NCBI GenBank assembly: GCA_026225945.1
Contig: JAMJFZ010001074.1
Location: forward strand, 190,001-254,000
Reading direction: 5' to 3'
DNA from: Cricetomys ansorgei
Taxonomy: Eukaryota > Chordata > Mammalia > Rodentia > Nesomyidae
DNA length: 64,000 nt
Positions 8,678 to 19,644 of the stretch are shown piece after piece; positions within the stretch are counted from its first letter, which is position 1; each line of letters begins with the position of its first letter. Made by a program: the position numbers and the translations under genes. A model generated the notes under the pieces. That model searched no databases. It was given only the letters and a program-made list of their open reading frames with translations, and was not told the origin of the DNA.

Positions 8678-10520
8678 TCTGGAAGACAAGTGTTGGGACT
8701 TAGCCCTGCCCCCGAGGTCTCAGTCCACGATGCCCAGATAGCTTTCTGAGCTCAGCATTAAATGGAAGACCCCTTTGTAGGTGAGGCTCCCCTTCTCTCC
8801 CATCTGACTGTACTTGGAGAGTGTCTCTAATCTTGCCTCTGGCCTTATCGGAAAAGGACCCTGGCACAGAGCCTCCAGCAAACTCTGGGTGACCCTACAC
8901 TCCCCCAACCCCCACCCCATATGGTAATTAGGATGCCATTTAGGCTCTGACTCATTGCCTTAAGGAGCCCTTCTATACTCTGACTCTGTAACAATGAAAT
9001 GAGCTGTATATGCTGACTGCAGACTCCCAGGAAGTGTTTTTCCCTCAGCTCCCAGACTGTGACCCAGACCTCTGCCTGCACTCTCCTCCCTGAGGCTGAG
9101 CTGGTGGCCAATGCTTGGCTCTCCCCCAGGGAAGGGGAGTTAGAGAAAAAAGAAACACAGCCCACAGAGCAGCAATAAGTCTACATCAATGGTAGCTGCA
9201 ATTCTATATCCAACTCTACTGTCCGGGATGAAACTAGAGTAACGCCATTTTTAGAGACTTAAGGCCTTGGGAACATATATATTCTAGGTGTCGCTTCTGA
9301 GAAACTACTGAGAATGTGCTTCATCAACAAAAAAGAGGACATCAAGTTCAAGTTCAGAAACTCAGATCCACTGGTGACCAGGCAATACGGCACCACTCAG
9401 GTTCCTTTAGATAACCCATGGGCCAACTGAAAACAGTATCATTAAACGTCTGCCTCGGGCCAGCCACTCCTTTGTCCACAGTGTTTCTTCAAGTGTCCCT
9501 TAGTCAGCAACTGAACAGAGTGTAGATCCTTTCTACCCATCCTGGGGTCCTCCAAGGGTTAATGTTTGCCCCCAAATATCCAGCTGGGTCAGCAGATTCT
9601 TTGTCAGGTTTGCAACAGAGAGGGAAGCTCAGCTCTCCCAGCCCAGTCCTGCTCTACCCTTTGCGTTCATAGGTACAGAAACCTTGAGACTCTTACCTCT
9701 ATCTTCTCAAAGAGTACAACTGTACAGGAAGTTACAGGGAAGAAGGGAGGAAGCCCCTGTTAGCTGTTAGGCCTCAGAGAAGCCAGAAGGCAACATCCAG
9801 GCTTAAAAACAAAGACAAGGAGATAATCTGGTGGCTCCAGTGTGAAGGAAACAGTGCCAAGGTGAATTACACAGTTCTGAGGAAGAGTCCGCAGTACAGA
9901 CGAAGCTAAGAAAAACAGAAGGGCAAATAGTAACTGTAGACAAGACAGAAAGTTGTAAAAAAAAAAAATGGAAATTTAATCATATCATACCTCTTGGCTA
10001 GTCTAATATAAAATTATAAATATAAGCATCAGATTAATTTTTTTTCAAGAAGTTCCTAGATTCAGGGGAGAAGTGAAAGCCAAATTCCTATTCTGGGGTT
10101 AGCTAGAAAGTCAGGAGGGGAGGTCTGTCACAGAAGTGAAAGTTTAATAAGTAGCAGAACTGTGAAGGAGCTCCAGTCTTGTTCCTGAGGCACCTGAAGT
10201 GTCCGGAGAAGTGTCCCGAGTCACAGAGACGACATTTACAGAAGGAAAGCACCCGTGGAGGAGATGAAACCTTATCAACAGACATTAGTGTCCAGCAGGA
10301 AGAAATTCTGTCGGCAGAACAGTGGGAGGGGTGGGTGCTCAGAGCCAGACGTGGCCCTGGTCCCAGGTCCCAGGTCCTAAGAGGGTTCAGGGCTGTAAGC
10401 TTCCTCTACCCAGAAGCTGGGATTCCCAATCCTCTGTCGCTCATCTGAGTCCTTTATCAAACTTGGAATTTCCTGGTCAGCTCAAGAAAGGCTATTGATT
10501 CTGGCTAGAATTCATTTATT
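8678..10520. other. 1.8 kb with no recognisable repeat
   Basis: This is one of the longest stretches in the window in which I recognise no SINE, LTR or L1 sequence. Only a 10-base A-run near 9959 stands out. Open frames are at most about 106 codons and overlap in opposite strands. Either old decayed repeat or true single-copy, possibly conserved, DNA. Confidence 0.45.
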
Positions 10521-10642
10521 GGAAAGAAAGAAGAAAAAGGGGACTGGAGAGGAAAGGAGGGGAGAGGAGGGAAGGGGAGAGGAGGGAAGGGGAGAGAAGA
10601 GGGAGAGGAGGGAGAGAGAGAAAAGGAAAGGAGAGGAAGGGA
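10521..10642 (+). repeat. Purine-rich (GGGGA/GAGAGG)n tract
   Basis: About 120 bases of nearly pure G/A with recurring ggagaggaggga units. It accounts for the long open frames crossing it on both strands (10495-10992). Confidence 0.93.
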
Positions 10643-11060
10643 ATGGATTCCAAAGGTCCAAATATACTTATAAAAGACAGAGAAGAAACACACCACGTTC
10701 CAGCAGCTGCTTTTCTCAGAAAATATTTGTAGATTGCTGCCCAGCGGTTGGAGTTGGTGAGAAGAGGCAGCCCGGCAGGTTTGGACAGAGATTGAGACGC
10801 GAGATGCAGAGGAAAGTTCCAGCAGGACGAAGGGCGCAGACTTCGCTCCTGAGCTGAGGAATAGATTTCCACAGGAAGATCCGAGGCCCTTGCTCCGGGG
10901 AAGGCATTGCGAATGAGCCAGAGAGTTCCATAAATGCGGCAGACTGGGAGGGAGTTCCCAGGAAGAGGTGGAAGATCCTCTGAAGAAACCAACCCCTCAT
11001 ATCGGGAGGTGGGATGCGTGAGGGAGATGCTGAACAGCTGGGGCTATGTGAACAGCACCT
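10643..11060. other. Unassigned, moderately GC-rich DNA
   Basis: Sequence between the purine tract and the TATA/YY1-type site. It contains scattered CpG (for example gacgcgagatgcag and aggacgaagggcgcag). No exon or repeat recognised. Confidence 0.4.
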
Positions 11061-11080
11061 TATATAACAAAGATGGCGGC
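11061..11080 (+). promoter_or_regulatory. TATA-like box next to a consensus YY1 motif
   Basis: tatataa at 11061-11067 is followed two bases later by aagatggcggc at 11070-11080, an exact match to the extended YY1 consensus. YY1 sites of this form lie at or just downstream of transcription starts of many mammalian promoters and some retroelements. There is no CpG island or obvious first exon, so promoter activity is only an inference. Confidence 0.4.
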
Positions 11081-11160
11081 TGGGATTAAGCGAAGGATGC
11101 TGAGTTGAGACCGTTACCTGGGTTACCCATCTGGACCCTGAGCGCACTACAGGTAGCCTA

Positions 11161-12221
11161 ATAAAGCAGAGCAGAGAGATATCTGACTATGGAAGGAAAG
11201 GCCAGGCTGCCACAGAGCCACTGGAGTGAGGAGGCCAAAAAGAGCTGAGGAAGACCCCAGGCCTCCAGAGAAAGCGCACCCGTGACTCTTCACGCGGTAC
11301 AACTAATTTTAACCCTCTGGCCTCCAGGTTTGTGAACACTGGTCAGGAGTCACACAGGGAGCTAAGAGATATGCCGTTAAATACACACTGCTAAAATATC
11401 TATCCATCTACTTCATCGATTGGATCTAATCTTTCCCAAATAAGTAAACAGATACGCAGATTCTAGGGCTGATCTTTATCATCCAACACATGTCTAAGGT
11501 TTTCCCATTTTAGCTCATGGAACTGTAATTCGCTTTTGTTGCTGAAAACCGCTACCTCGGGTGCTATCCATTCTCAGTAAGATTTTCATAGCTGTCCTTC
11601 ATTAGAGGAGATTGTTTCTCCTTGACCTGAGATTGTCTGCGGGAGGCCACGTTTCTGTCTTTCACTCAAATTAGATGAGATAAAAATCACACGCATGGGA
11701 TTCCAAGTTCCACCAAGAGTGACCACGAGTTACCTCCCTGACCGGGAGAGAGAGCTGGATAAGGTAAGGGGCTGTGACACAGGCAGCCTGATGTGTTTGA
11801 TCTCAGGAGAGGGGTGCGCTCTCACCCCTCTCTCTCAGTCCAGGAGAGCAGGAGGAGATGGGGCCGCAGCACCACACGAGGCCAGAGGGCTAGCCCAGGG
11901 CACAGTGACTCAGCAGTGTGAGAAGGCACAGGAGATAAAAATTAAATGTAAGATGACTTTAAAATGTGGACTGGGAGCAGAAAAAGCTACCCAGCCTTTC
12001 CCGAATAGCCTGGACGGTGTGAGGCCTACATGCCTTGAAATGCCCCGTGAATGAGCAGCCTGGCACGGAATGGGTGAGTGTCTGTGAGACACTTTCCCCT
12101 CACCCTGGGAAGGCTTGTCCTGGGTAGCCTTGCCTGATTGCAGGTGAGTCAGCTCACGGACCTGTGATTCATCAGTCTGGACCTTGCCAGTTAGCCACCC
12201 ATTTAATACAGCTACCCACTT

Positions 12222-12222
<1 letters not shown>
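11161..12222. other. Unassigned non-repeat DNA
   Basis: A 119-codon open frame (11695-12054) shows no known domain. No SINE or LTR landmarks recognised. Confidence 0.45.
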
Positions 12223-12293
<71 letters not shown>

Positions 12294-12297
12294 ACAT
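12223..12297 (+). repeat. (TC)n(CA)n compound microsatellite
   Basis: About 23 CT units (12223-12268) switch directly to about 14 CA units (12269-12297). Confidence 0.97.
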
Positions 12298-12520
12298 TGC
12301 ACATGGGAGTCCCTTTTCTAATTGCCATTCAAATTATTCCTTCACAAAAATCCCAGAATGCACAGATGCTTTCTTGGGTGGGGGGGGCAATGAAAAGAGG
12401 GTATCATTGTGCTCCCTAATCCAATGAAACCACATTTTCCACATGAATTATCTATCAAGTTTTCATCTAGTAACTGTTGAGTCAAAGGGCAGTCGCATTC
12501 CTTTTGTATCTGTGGGCAGG

Positions 12521-12655
12521 TGCGTGTGTGTGTATATGTGTGTGTGTGCGTGTGTGTGTGTGTGTGTGCATGTGTGTTCATGTATGTGTGCATGTTTGCG
12601 TATGTGGATGTGTGTGTCTGTGCATGTGTGTGTGTGCACCTGTGCGCATATGTAT
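12521..12655 (+). repeat. Imperfect (GT)n tract
   Basis: GT-rich sequence with frequent gcgt, gcatgt and atgt interruptions. The CVCVCV-type open frames are artefacts. Confidence 0.95.
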
Positions 12656-12870
12656 GCTGCAGCTCATATCTCCTCCCTATACCTCCACAGGCAGAACTGC
12701 TGTAGAGTGTGGTCTTAGAAGGGGAGACACCTTGTTGAGCCTACAAACATGGAAGGCTCCAGATGAGTCTTCTGTGAGCACCTTTGACACCAAGACAAAG
12801 GCTTCCCCGTGGCCCTTTTCATGACATATTTCTGGGACTGAAACCGCCTAGCTCACCCCTCCCCATCATC

Positions 12871-12875
<5 letters not shown>

Positions 12876-12960
<85 letters not shown>

Positions 12961-12979
12961 TTATTTATTTATTTATTTG
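12876..12979 (+). repeat. (GT)n(AT)n(TTTA)n compound microsatellite
   Basis: Three pure tracts abut: GT at 12876-12920, AT at 12921-12955 and TTTA at 12956-12979. Each junction is sharp. Confidence 0.98.
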
Positions 12980-14471
12980 TCAATCTTTGACTGTTCACTA
13001 TCTACTCAGTCAGCTGGGAGATGGCTTGCGCATTTTCCATTGTTCCTTTCCACTGATTTCTTGGAGGGCTACTCTGGAGCCAGACTGGGCAAAAAACCCG
13101 GGGATATTTTTTATAGGAGGAAGGCGGAGAGTGAGATAGTTTTCACCGTCTGCATTAACACCTGTCACTTAGCATCTAGAAGGGTCTGTACTCTACCATT
13201 TCCCATTCATGGTTTATTCAGGTGTCTCTCCGGAGACTCGGGAGGAATTCCACCCATCCAGGGCACATTGGAGTGCATTCAGGCCTTCTGGCTCTCCCGC
13301 TAACTCCTCTTCCCGAGACATATCCTAGCATTTGGGGTTGAAGCCATATACATGCTTTCAGTGGTTCCTCGGAACATTTGACAGGTCACTCCTGGCTCTT
13401 ACTGCCACGAGTAGACAGGTGACAACTCTTCGCCAACAGCTGTCAGCATTGTTTATTTTCACAGTTATAGACTGAGACAGTAAACCCATCTAAGGCCCTG
13501 ATCTCATGCCCTCAGGAGCCACACTGAGACTGGGTATGTGTCCAAATACTCCCAACATTTCTAGATCTTTTTTAAATCAATGGCTGTCTTTGCAAAGCAC
13601 AAAGGCAAACACTCTAGCTATCCAAAATCAATAGAGAAGAGTGATAGCTGGGGAAATAGGACTGGGTAACTCAAAGCAACAGAAATAACAATGCCAAAGG
13701 TTACAGAGCCATTGCTTTCTAATTTGTCTTCATAAAAAGGAGAAGAAATCAAAGGAGAAGTTGGCAAACCCCAGTGAAAAATGTCAGAAACATTTACTAA
13801 TCTAAGGCCGTGCCACACACTGTCTTGCACAATGTCAGGAGAAGCAAAGTTGAAATTGAGAATATTTTCACAAGTCTGAGCCAGCCAGGAAGCCAGGGGA
13901 AAACACTCTTAAATTTGGGAAAATTACAGGCTTGCTATTTGACATTAGTTGGAGAAAAACACTGAACCTCAGAACTTATGCTGAGAACTTGAACGGAGAA
14001 GGTGTTTTAAGCTCCTCCCTTGGTCAGAGGCGCTGTTGGTCGGAGGCTGCAGGAAGACCCTGACGAGGGAGATGGGGAAGAAGGCTCACGGTCTGCTCAC
14101 CGGTTTGTTAACTGTTCAGGTGAGGGCTTAGAGAACCTATGGAATGGGCTACTGGGTTTTGAGTGAGGCTGGAGAGCCAGGCCTCTATGGTAGGCCTGAC
14201 CCAGCATCGTAAGGGAATAAAAAACAAAGACACTCAGTGCCTCTGAAAATGAAATCGACGAGAGAGAAAACATTCTCACATAATAAGACACACTTTCAAA
14301 ACCTAACGAGCGGTCACGAAGGCAGCCACGGAGTTTAATCTAACAGACCTAAGGGTCCAAGTTTAATCTATCAGACCTCTGGCCGTACAATCAGCTTTGG
14401 CCAGAAATTAATAGAAATAGAACCAGCGGGCATTTCAAGTCACTAGGGTCTGGGACTCACCTTAAAAACCG
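12980..14471. other. 1.5 kb with no recognisable repeat
   Basis: No SINE, LTR or L1 landmark recognised. Open frames are short and lack family resemblance. Confidence 0.45.
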
Positions 14472-14730
14472 ATACTGGGACAACCGGATCGTCTTCCAAA
14501 CAAAAATGAATTCTAGATTGAAATGGAAACTCAGCTGAAATCTGGAAAGAGCTGTACAGTTACTAGAAGACATAGAGGAGATTTGGGGGATTATGGGTTT
14601 TTTTTTTTTTTTGTCATGTCACAGTACAGAAATGTGAGTATTTTATATAAGACTCGAACCACCAAAGACTGACAAACTTCACTATATGGAAACAAGAATA
14701 TTTCCGCATGGGCTCCCTCTGCTCAAGTAA
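14472..14730 (+). mobile_element. Decayed L1 ORF2 fragment
   Basis: actgggacaaccggatcgtc and gttactagaagacatagagg match the region near the 3' end of mammalian L1 ORF2 in order and spacing. The frame is broken by many changes and by a T-run near 14599. The remnant is non-functional. Confidence 0.55.
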
Positions 14731-15354
14731 AGTCTGGAGAAATACGTCAGAACGCAGAGAGGGGCGAGGTGACGGTCCATACTTGAAGCAGAAAAAAATG
14801 AGGACCGAGTCCATTGTGCCTGTCCTGTTACCATGGTAAGATAAAAGCAACCGAAGGGAAGAGAGTGCCTCTGGCTCAGGACTCCAGGTCACAACCCACC
14901 CTTTACAGGAGGTCAAAGCATCGGCATTAGGCAGCGGGGTGGATTAGATCCGCAGTCAAGAGCGGAGAGCAGTGAACGAAGGCAAGCGTGCTAATGCTCA
15001 GCTCTCTTTCTCGGAGCATGTACAATGCAGTCTCCCCAGCTTAGGAGATAACAGTACCCACGGCCGCGGACCTTCCCGATAATTAAGGCTATCCCCCATA
15101 GGTACGCCCACCAGCCAACTTAATCCAGACAAGCCTTCATGAGACTCCCCTCCCGGGAGGTTATTCTCGGTTGTGTCACGTCGACAAAGCTGACTGTTAC
15201 AGTAGGGCTTCTGCATATGGTTATGCGGAAAACCAAGAATTCAGGATCAGCCTTATAAGAGACCTGTGTCAAAACGTTGCTTTCACTTAACAGATAGATA
15301 CGGGGCGGGGGCAGACGGTCAGCACCCTGGGGAAATGGCGACTGGCCTATTGGT
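14731..15354. other. Probable L1-derived but unalignable DNA
   Basis: Lies between two L1-like pieces in the same orientation, so it may be decayed ORF2 sequence. I cannot identify landmarks in it. Confidence 0.35.
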
Positions 15355-15518
15355 GACGGTCGAATTAATTTCTTTGATTTCTGGAAAATGTCTCGGAAAA
15401 GATCTACCCAATGTATATCAATCCCATAATCAACACTTCATCCCAGGAAGCTCACTCCTGGGAATTTGCACGATGTAAAATAAAGTGTGCATGTATAATA
15501 ATAAAGCTCTTTGTTAGA
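15355..15518 (+). mobile_element. L1M fragment (3' end)
   Basis: tcactcctgggaatttgcac followed by gatgtaaaataaagtgtgca matches the L1 text around 'cccagcaattccactcctgg'. Same orientation as the 14472-14730 piece and probably the same insertion. Confidence 0.55.
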
Positions 15519-15557
15519 TTATTATTATTAGTAGTAGTAGTAGTAGTAGTAGTAGTA
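15519..15557 (+). repeat. (TTA)n(GTA)n trinucleotide tract
   Basis: About four TTA units followed by about eight GTA units, directly upstream of the antisense B1. It probably arose from the reverse-complement A-rich tail of that SINE. Confidence 0.95.
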
Positions 15558-15565
15558 TTTTTATT

Positions 15566-15712
15566 TTGGTTTTCGAGACAGGGTTTCTCTGTTGTAGCTC
15601 TGGCTGTCCTGGAACTCATTGTAGACCAGGCTGGCCTTGAACTCACAGAGATCTGCCTGCCTCTGCCTCCCGAGCGCTGCTGGAATTAAAGGCGTGCGCC
15701 ACAACTGCCAGA
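15566..15712 (-). mobile_element. B1 SINE, antisense
   Basis: Full antisense order: ttttcgagacagggtttctc, gtagaccaggctggccttga, ctgcctctgcctcccgagcg and ggaattaaaggcgtgcgcca. Flanked by similar attattttt sequences, possibly a target-site duplication. Confidence 0.95.
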
Positions 15713-15850
15713 TTATTTTTACAGGTAGAGCTTTCATTTGAAATTCTTGAGACAAAAACGTGTTTCATACTTCTAAGTCTTTTTTTGAATTTTGTAATAT
15801 TCACATAACATTAATTAATTAAACATCCCTAATCCAAGAACAGAAATCTA

Positions 15851-15881
15851 AGTTTTTTTTTTGTTTGTTTTTTTTTTTTTA
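15851..15881 (+). repeat. T-rich run
   Basis: Two T-runs separated by gtttg. No attached SINE recognised. Confidence 0.85.
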
Positions 15882-16018
15882 GCATGACAGTACCACTTGA
15901 AGGTCTCAGCTGGGACTTTTAGGTTGTGAAGCTCAGTGTTCTTCAGGCTAAGGAAAAGACTGACCATCGTTCAGCTTGGAGAGGGGAACAAGAAATGTCT
16001 TGAAATCTATTAAATGGC

Positions 16019-16084
16019 AGGTTGAGGATACAGCCTGCTTAGTCTGTCTGAGGCCCTGGGCTCGGTCCGCAGTACCACAAAACA
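16019..16084 (+). mobile_element. Degenerate ID SINE
   Basis: aggttgaggatacagcctgc, cttagtctgtctgaggccct and gggctcggtccgcagtacca follow the ID order. Box A is mutated. Confidence 0.65.
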
Positions 16085-16216
16085 CCCCACCAAGTGGAGA
16101 ACATTTCCATGGAAAGTGCTCAAGGCAGCTTTTTCAATACTAATTAATAAGTGTGAACATATCTTACCAAATTATTAAATGTTTATTTTCTATGTTAGAG
16201 CAAAATTGGATTAGTA

Positions 16217-16268
16217 GACACAACAGAGAAACCCTGTCTTGGAAAAAAGAAAGAAAAGAAAAAAGGAA
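16217..16268 (+). mobile_element. B1 3'-end fragment
   Basis: Only acacaacagagaaaccctgt plus cttgg and the A-rich tail remain. It is the 3' 50 bases of the B1 variant seen elsewhere in this window. Confidence 0.75.
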
Positions 16269-17029
16269 ATAATAGACAAATTCTATTCCCTTGCTTCCTT
16301 CCTTTTGAAAGAAGATAAACGATATCATAGTAGCTTAAAAGAGAAAGAACACAAGCTGTGTTAATCCTGGCGGGCGCCCGGCTCTGTCTCATCATTTAGG
16401 GACATAGTTCGTGCGAAGATCTTTGTCTTTTCTAAGTCATGGCGAGTGCTCAGACCGCCTTGATTTTCTGACTCCTCCACCCCATCGCTGTTAGTAAGTG
16501 CAAAACTGGCCCGAGAGTGTTCCTGGCTCCTGAGAATACACTGGAGTGACACTCTCCCAAGACCAAGGACCCACACGGTAGGAGGGAGTCAGCTAATGAG
16601 AAAGCTCTCGGAAGGTTGGAGTTTGCAAAACCCCTCAGGAGGCTTGGTTAACCTCGTGTATCAGTTTAGATCCTGCACCAAGCGCCTGTTAGATTAGCTA
16701 ATAAACACTTTCTAAATCCTTTATTCTTAAATAATCACAGAATCAAAGGAAGTTACAAACGCAGTGCCCAGCGCCTGTGTGTCCGTTGGCTGCTGTCCCC
16801 CAGTAAGACATTTTCTAGAGCTAAAATATCAGATGTCAATTCCAGGTCAGTTTCTACTCTTTCAAGCTGCGTGTGTGCGCAAAGGTGCCTCCAAAATACA
16901 CTCTATCTACAGTCTACTTAGTTTACACTAGTGCCACTCATTAGAGCCATTCTATGGACCGATGACACAGTCGCTCCCACAGGCCGCTGTGCCACAGGTT
17001 CTCTGACCTCAGATCCCCTCGGCTCCACC
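16269..17029. other. Unassigned DNA, may include L1
   Basis: No clear landmarks. The part just before 17030 may belong to the adjacent antisense L1. Confidence 0.4.
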
Positions 17030-17660
17030 CACCTCTCTGCCCTCCCTCCCCTGAAGCTCCTGATAGCCACCGTTCCCATCACAGCCTTCTTGAGATCGTC
17101 CCTTCTTGAGAATGTCAAATTCAGGTTGAGCAACCTTAATCTAAATGACATAAAGCTCAGAACTTTTAAATACACACCTGATACCACCAGTGGGAAATAC
17201 ACACCTGACCTCATGGGGCCTGTTGCCCTGAAAACACAGACGCAGAAGCGTGTCGTCACCTGCAGGCTCTGTGTGCGAGGGTAAATAAAACGTAGGAGAA
17301 TTGTGCATTTAGATTGGGGTTCCTTCCCAAGATATTTTACTCAGTGTATACAGATATTCCAAAATTTAAAGCATCAAAAACCCAAAGCACTTCTGGTCTC
17401 ATCATATTTTGAACGAGATATTTTGAACGAGAGCTAATCTCTAGCAGAATCTTAAGGTGTGGTGCTTCTCAGATGCGCCATTTTTACTTGGTAATATGTG
17501 TTGGAGTTTCTTCCATGTCATTTTATGTCTGAATATAAGAAATGTTCACCTTCTGAAAGTTACGTTAGTCATTCCCAAATCTTGTTAATTAGCGATAAAG
17601 CTGCTATCAACATCCATGTGAGAATGTTTATACAGACCTAAGTTTCATTCTATGCTCATT
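17030..17660 (-). mobile_element. Ancient L1 3' end, antisense, interrupted
   Basis: The first part (to 17121) has ctcctgatagccaccgttcc; the second part (from 17433) has gtgttggagtttcttccatg, tcattttatgtctgaatata and gctgctatcaacatccatgt. These are the antisense forms of L1M 3' UTR landmarks. The ancient DNA transposon at 17122-17432 splits the two parts. Confidence 0.6.
17122..17432 (+). mobile_element. Ancient non-autonomous DNA transposon (Tigger/MER-type)
   Basis: Starts caggttgagcaaccttaatc, contains caccagtgggaaatacacac and ctgacctcatggggcctgtt, then ttcccaagatattttactca, attccaaaatttaaagcatc and aaagcacttctggtctcatc. This is the order of a eutherian pogo/Tigger-class MER element. The 3' terminal inverted repeat has decayed. 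The 117-codon open frame at 16931-17284 runs across its 5' end and is spurious. Confidence 0.7.
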
Positions 17661-17796
17661 ATCCCCACAAAAGATCTGTGTAATCCCCACCAGACAAGGT
17701 GGACAGCTGCCCAGGCACCTCTGCAGAACTCCTGCCTCCTGCAGTTGCTCTCAGTCCTACCCTTCCGCCCACCATCCCCATCGCACACATAATTCC

Positions 17797-17925
17797 TCTC
17801 CCCTGCCAGCCATGAATCTAGTCTCTATCTCATAGTTTTATTTTTTTCAAAAATGTTAGATTATTGGGATGTAACCTGAGATCATCTATCTTTCACTAAG
17901 AAATAATGCGCGTGGGTAAGACAGA
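17797..17925 (-). mobile_element. Second antisense L1 3'-end fragment
   Basis: cccctgccagccatgaatct, agtctctatctcatagtttt and gagatcatctatctttcact match antisense L1M 3' UTR. It covers a region overlapping that of the preceding fragment, so it is a separate insertion or a duplication. Confidence 0.6.
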
Positions 17926-18368
17926 AAGCACTGGATGGTAGCTGCCCTTGGCAGAAGCTATTGCTGAGAAGGCTCCCCAGTATCAACAGGAATGGTCCAA
18001 ACACTTGAGAATATATTTAGGAACACAAGACAGTTAATGCCTGCCCAGACACGAAGACAAGGGACGAGGAGAATTGTCTCCTAACATTGGCTCCACAAAA
18101 CTAAAAGACAACCTGTGGTCTACATGCTTTGTATAAACAGTCAACAGAGATCTTTCTGGAGACCTTTTATGGGGTGATGATCTTGCTTTGTGGGTGGTAG
18201 GCCATCACTAGGCTGGACTTGTTGTCAGGGGAGTTTATCTGCTCCGGGGGTAAGGCCAGCACCAGCTGGAGCCGGAATGAAAGTGGTATTTACATTGCTC
18301 CTGCATCCAATAGTCGTGGCCGTGTCACCCCAGTTTCTCTCACGAAGAAGCGGTCCACCTCCCTAGTC
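17926..18368. other. Unassigned DNA, possibly LTR-derived
   Basis: May be the 5' part of the following MLT1-like LTR, but I see no definite landmark. Confidence 0.35.
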
Positions 18369-18631
18369 CTTGAATCTAGCCTTAGCCATGTGATGCTGGG
18401 CTTCTGCTAACGGGATGTTCCCATAGCACCAGGACAGATCAAATGGTGATGCCACTCACTCCCTTGGGCTCCTCTCTACCCTGTCAAGAAACATGCCCAG
18501 GCAAGATGCAGGGCGTTGAGCCCAGTCACCCAGCCGGTTGCCTCAGATGTGTGAAGCTCCCCAGCAGAGCTGCCCACTCCCGACCCGGTGTCCCTGAGGT
18601 TTTGTGGTTATATATTATGTAGAATTAGTGT
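18369..18631 (+). mobile_element. MLT1-like LTR fragment
   Basis: ttgaatctagccttagccat, tgatgctgggcttctgctaa, then a middle with cttgggctcctctctaccct, and an end resembling the MLT1 'aagttttggggtaatttgtta' segment (aggttttgtggttatatatt). An ancient MaLR LTR, heavily diverged. Confidence 0.5.
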
Positions 18632-18952
18632 GGTGGGAGGCGTCACACTGTGCGGCAGAGGGATAAGGATGAAAATCACTTGACAGAAGGGAGGCGAGAT
18701 TTCCTTAAGGAGCCCATGCTCTCTTGGCTTCAGCGACTGCCAGCTACACAGAAAAGGAAGCATGTTGGTGGGAGAATTTAACAAGGAAATTGTACACACA
18801 AAGTGGTATGTCAACCCTTTGTGTTAACTGGGACCGAATACCTGGGAACCTCACCTTAAAGGAGGAAGGATTCATTTTAGCTGATGACTGTAGAGGGTTC
18901 AGCCCACGGACTCTTGGTCCATGTGCTTAGACAGAACATCATGACCACAGTA
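18632..18952. other. Unassigned non-repeat DNA
   Basis: Nothing recognisable. Confidence 0.4.
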
Positions 18953-18968
18953 GAGAGGGGGAGAGAGA

Positions 18969-19005
<37 letters not shown>

Positions 19006-19006
19006 T
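18953..19006 (+). repeat. (GA)n microsatellite
   Basis: GA-rich run with a few GGG and AAA interruptions. Confidence 0.95.
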
Positions 19007-19271
19007 TTAGAGTTGGGGAGATTCTTATTTCCTGGCAGATAGAAAGAGACAGGAACCGGGATCCAAGTAAAACCTTCAAAGGCTTACTCAAACCTTCCCA
19101 AATAGTGCCATCATTCAGGGACCGAGTATTTAAATACACAAGTTTGTGAGGGATATTTCATTTTCAAATCATGGCAAACACTTCACAGGAATGGCTTCTA
19201 ACATAGAATACTTTAACAAACACAAAAAGCGAAGCTATTATTCTCAGATAATAGCACACATTACTACATCC

Positions 19272-19415
19272 AGACAGGGTCTCTAATTGGCCTGGAGCTC
19301 CCCAATTACATGCTGGCGTTCTTTGGTGCGTTCTGGGGATTGGACTCGGCTCCTCAGGAGCTCAGCTCCTCATGCTCAGGACACAGGCTCTTTGCCAGCT
19401 GAGCTGTCTTCTAGG
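19272..19415 (-). mobile_element. Composite SINE fragment, antisense
   Basis: agacagggtctctaattggc, ctggagctccccaattacat, ggggattggactcggctcct and gccagctgagctgtcttct follow the composite SINE order seen at 8234 and 57065, with the central part deleted. Confidence 0.6.
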
Positions 19416-19644
19416 TGCAAACTCTAGAGAGGCACAGGAATGGTCTAGAGGAGGGGTTCCTACCACAGCAGCTGCCTCCCGGGCCTCATCTTCCTTCCCA
19501 CTGTTAGAGAGGAAGGGCCTGGAGTCTCAGATCAGGAAACATTTCTTTACTGAAGAGCTCCAACACTGCTGCCCTGCTGAGGGAGGAGGAAACCCACTTC
19601 AAAGGAAGACTTAGCACAGTTCCTGCCCCGGCTCTACCTCCACA

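Noticed and set aside
10495..11147. Open frames of 120-158 codons around a purine tract
   Set aside because: GA-rich sequence opens frames on both strands; the unique parts do not resemble proteins.
16931..17284. 117-codon plus-strand frame opposed by a 113-codon minus-strand frame
   Set aside because: Both run across the junction of an antisense L1 and a nested DNA transposon.
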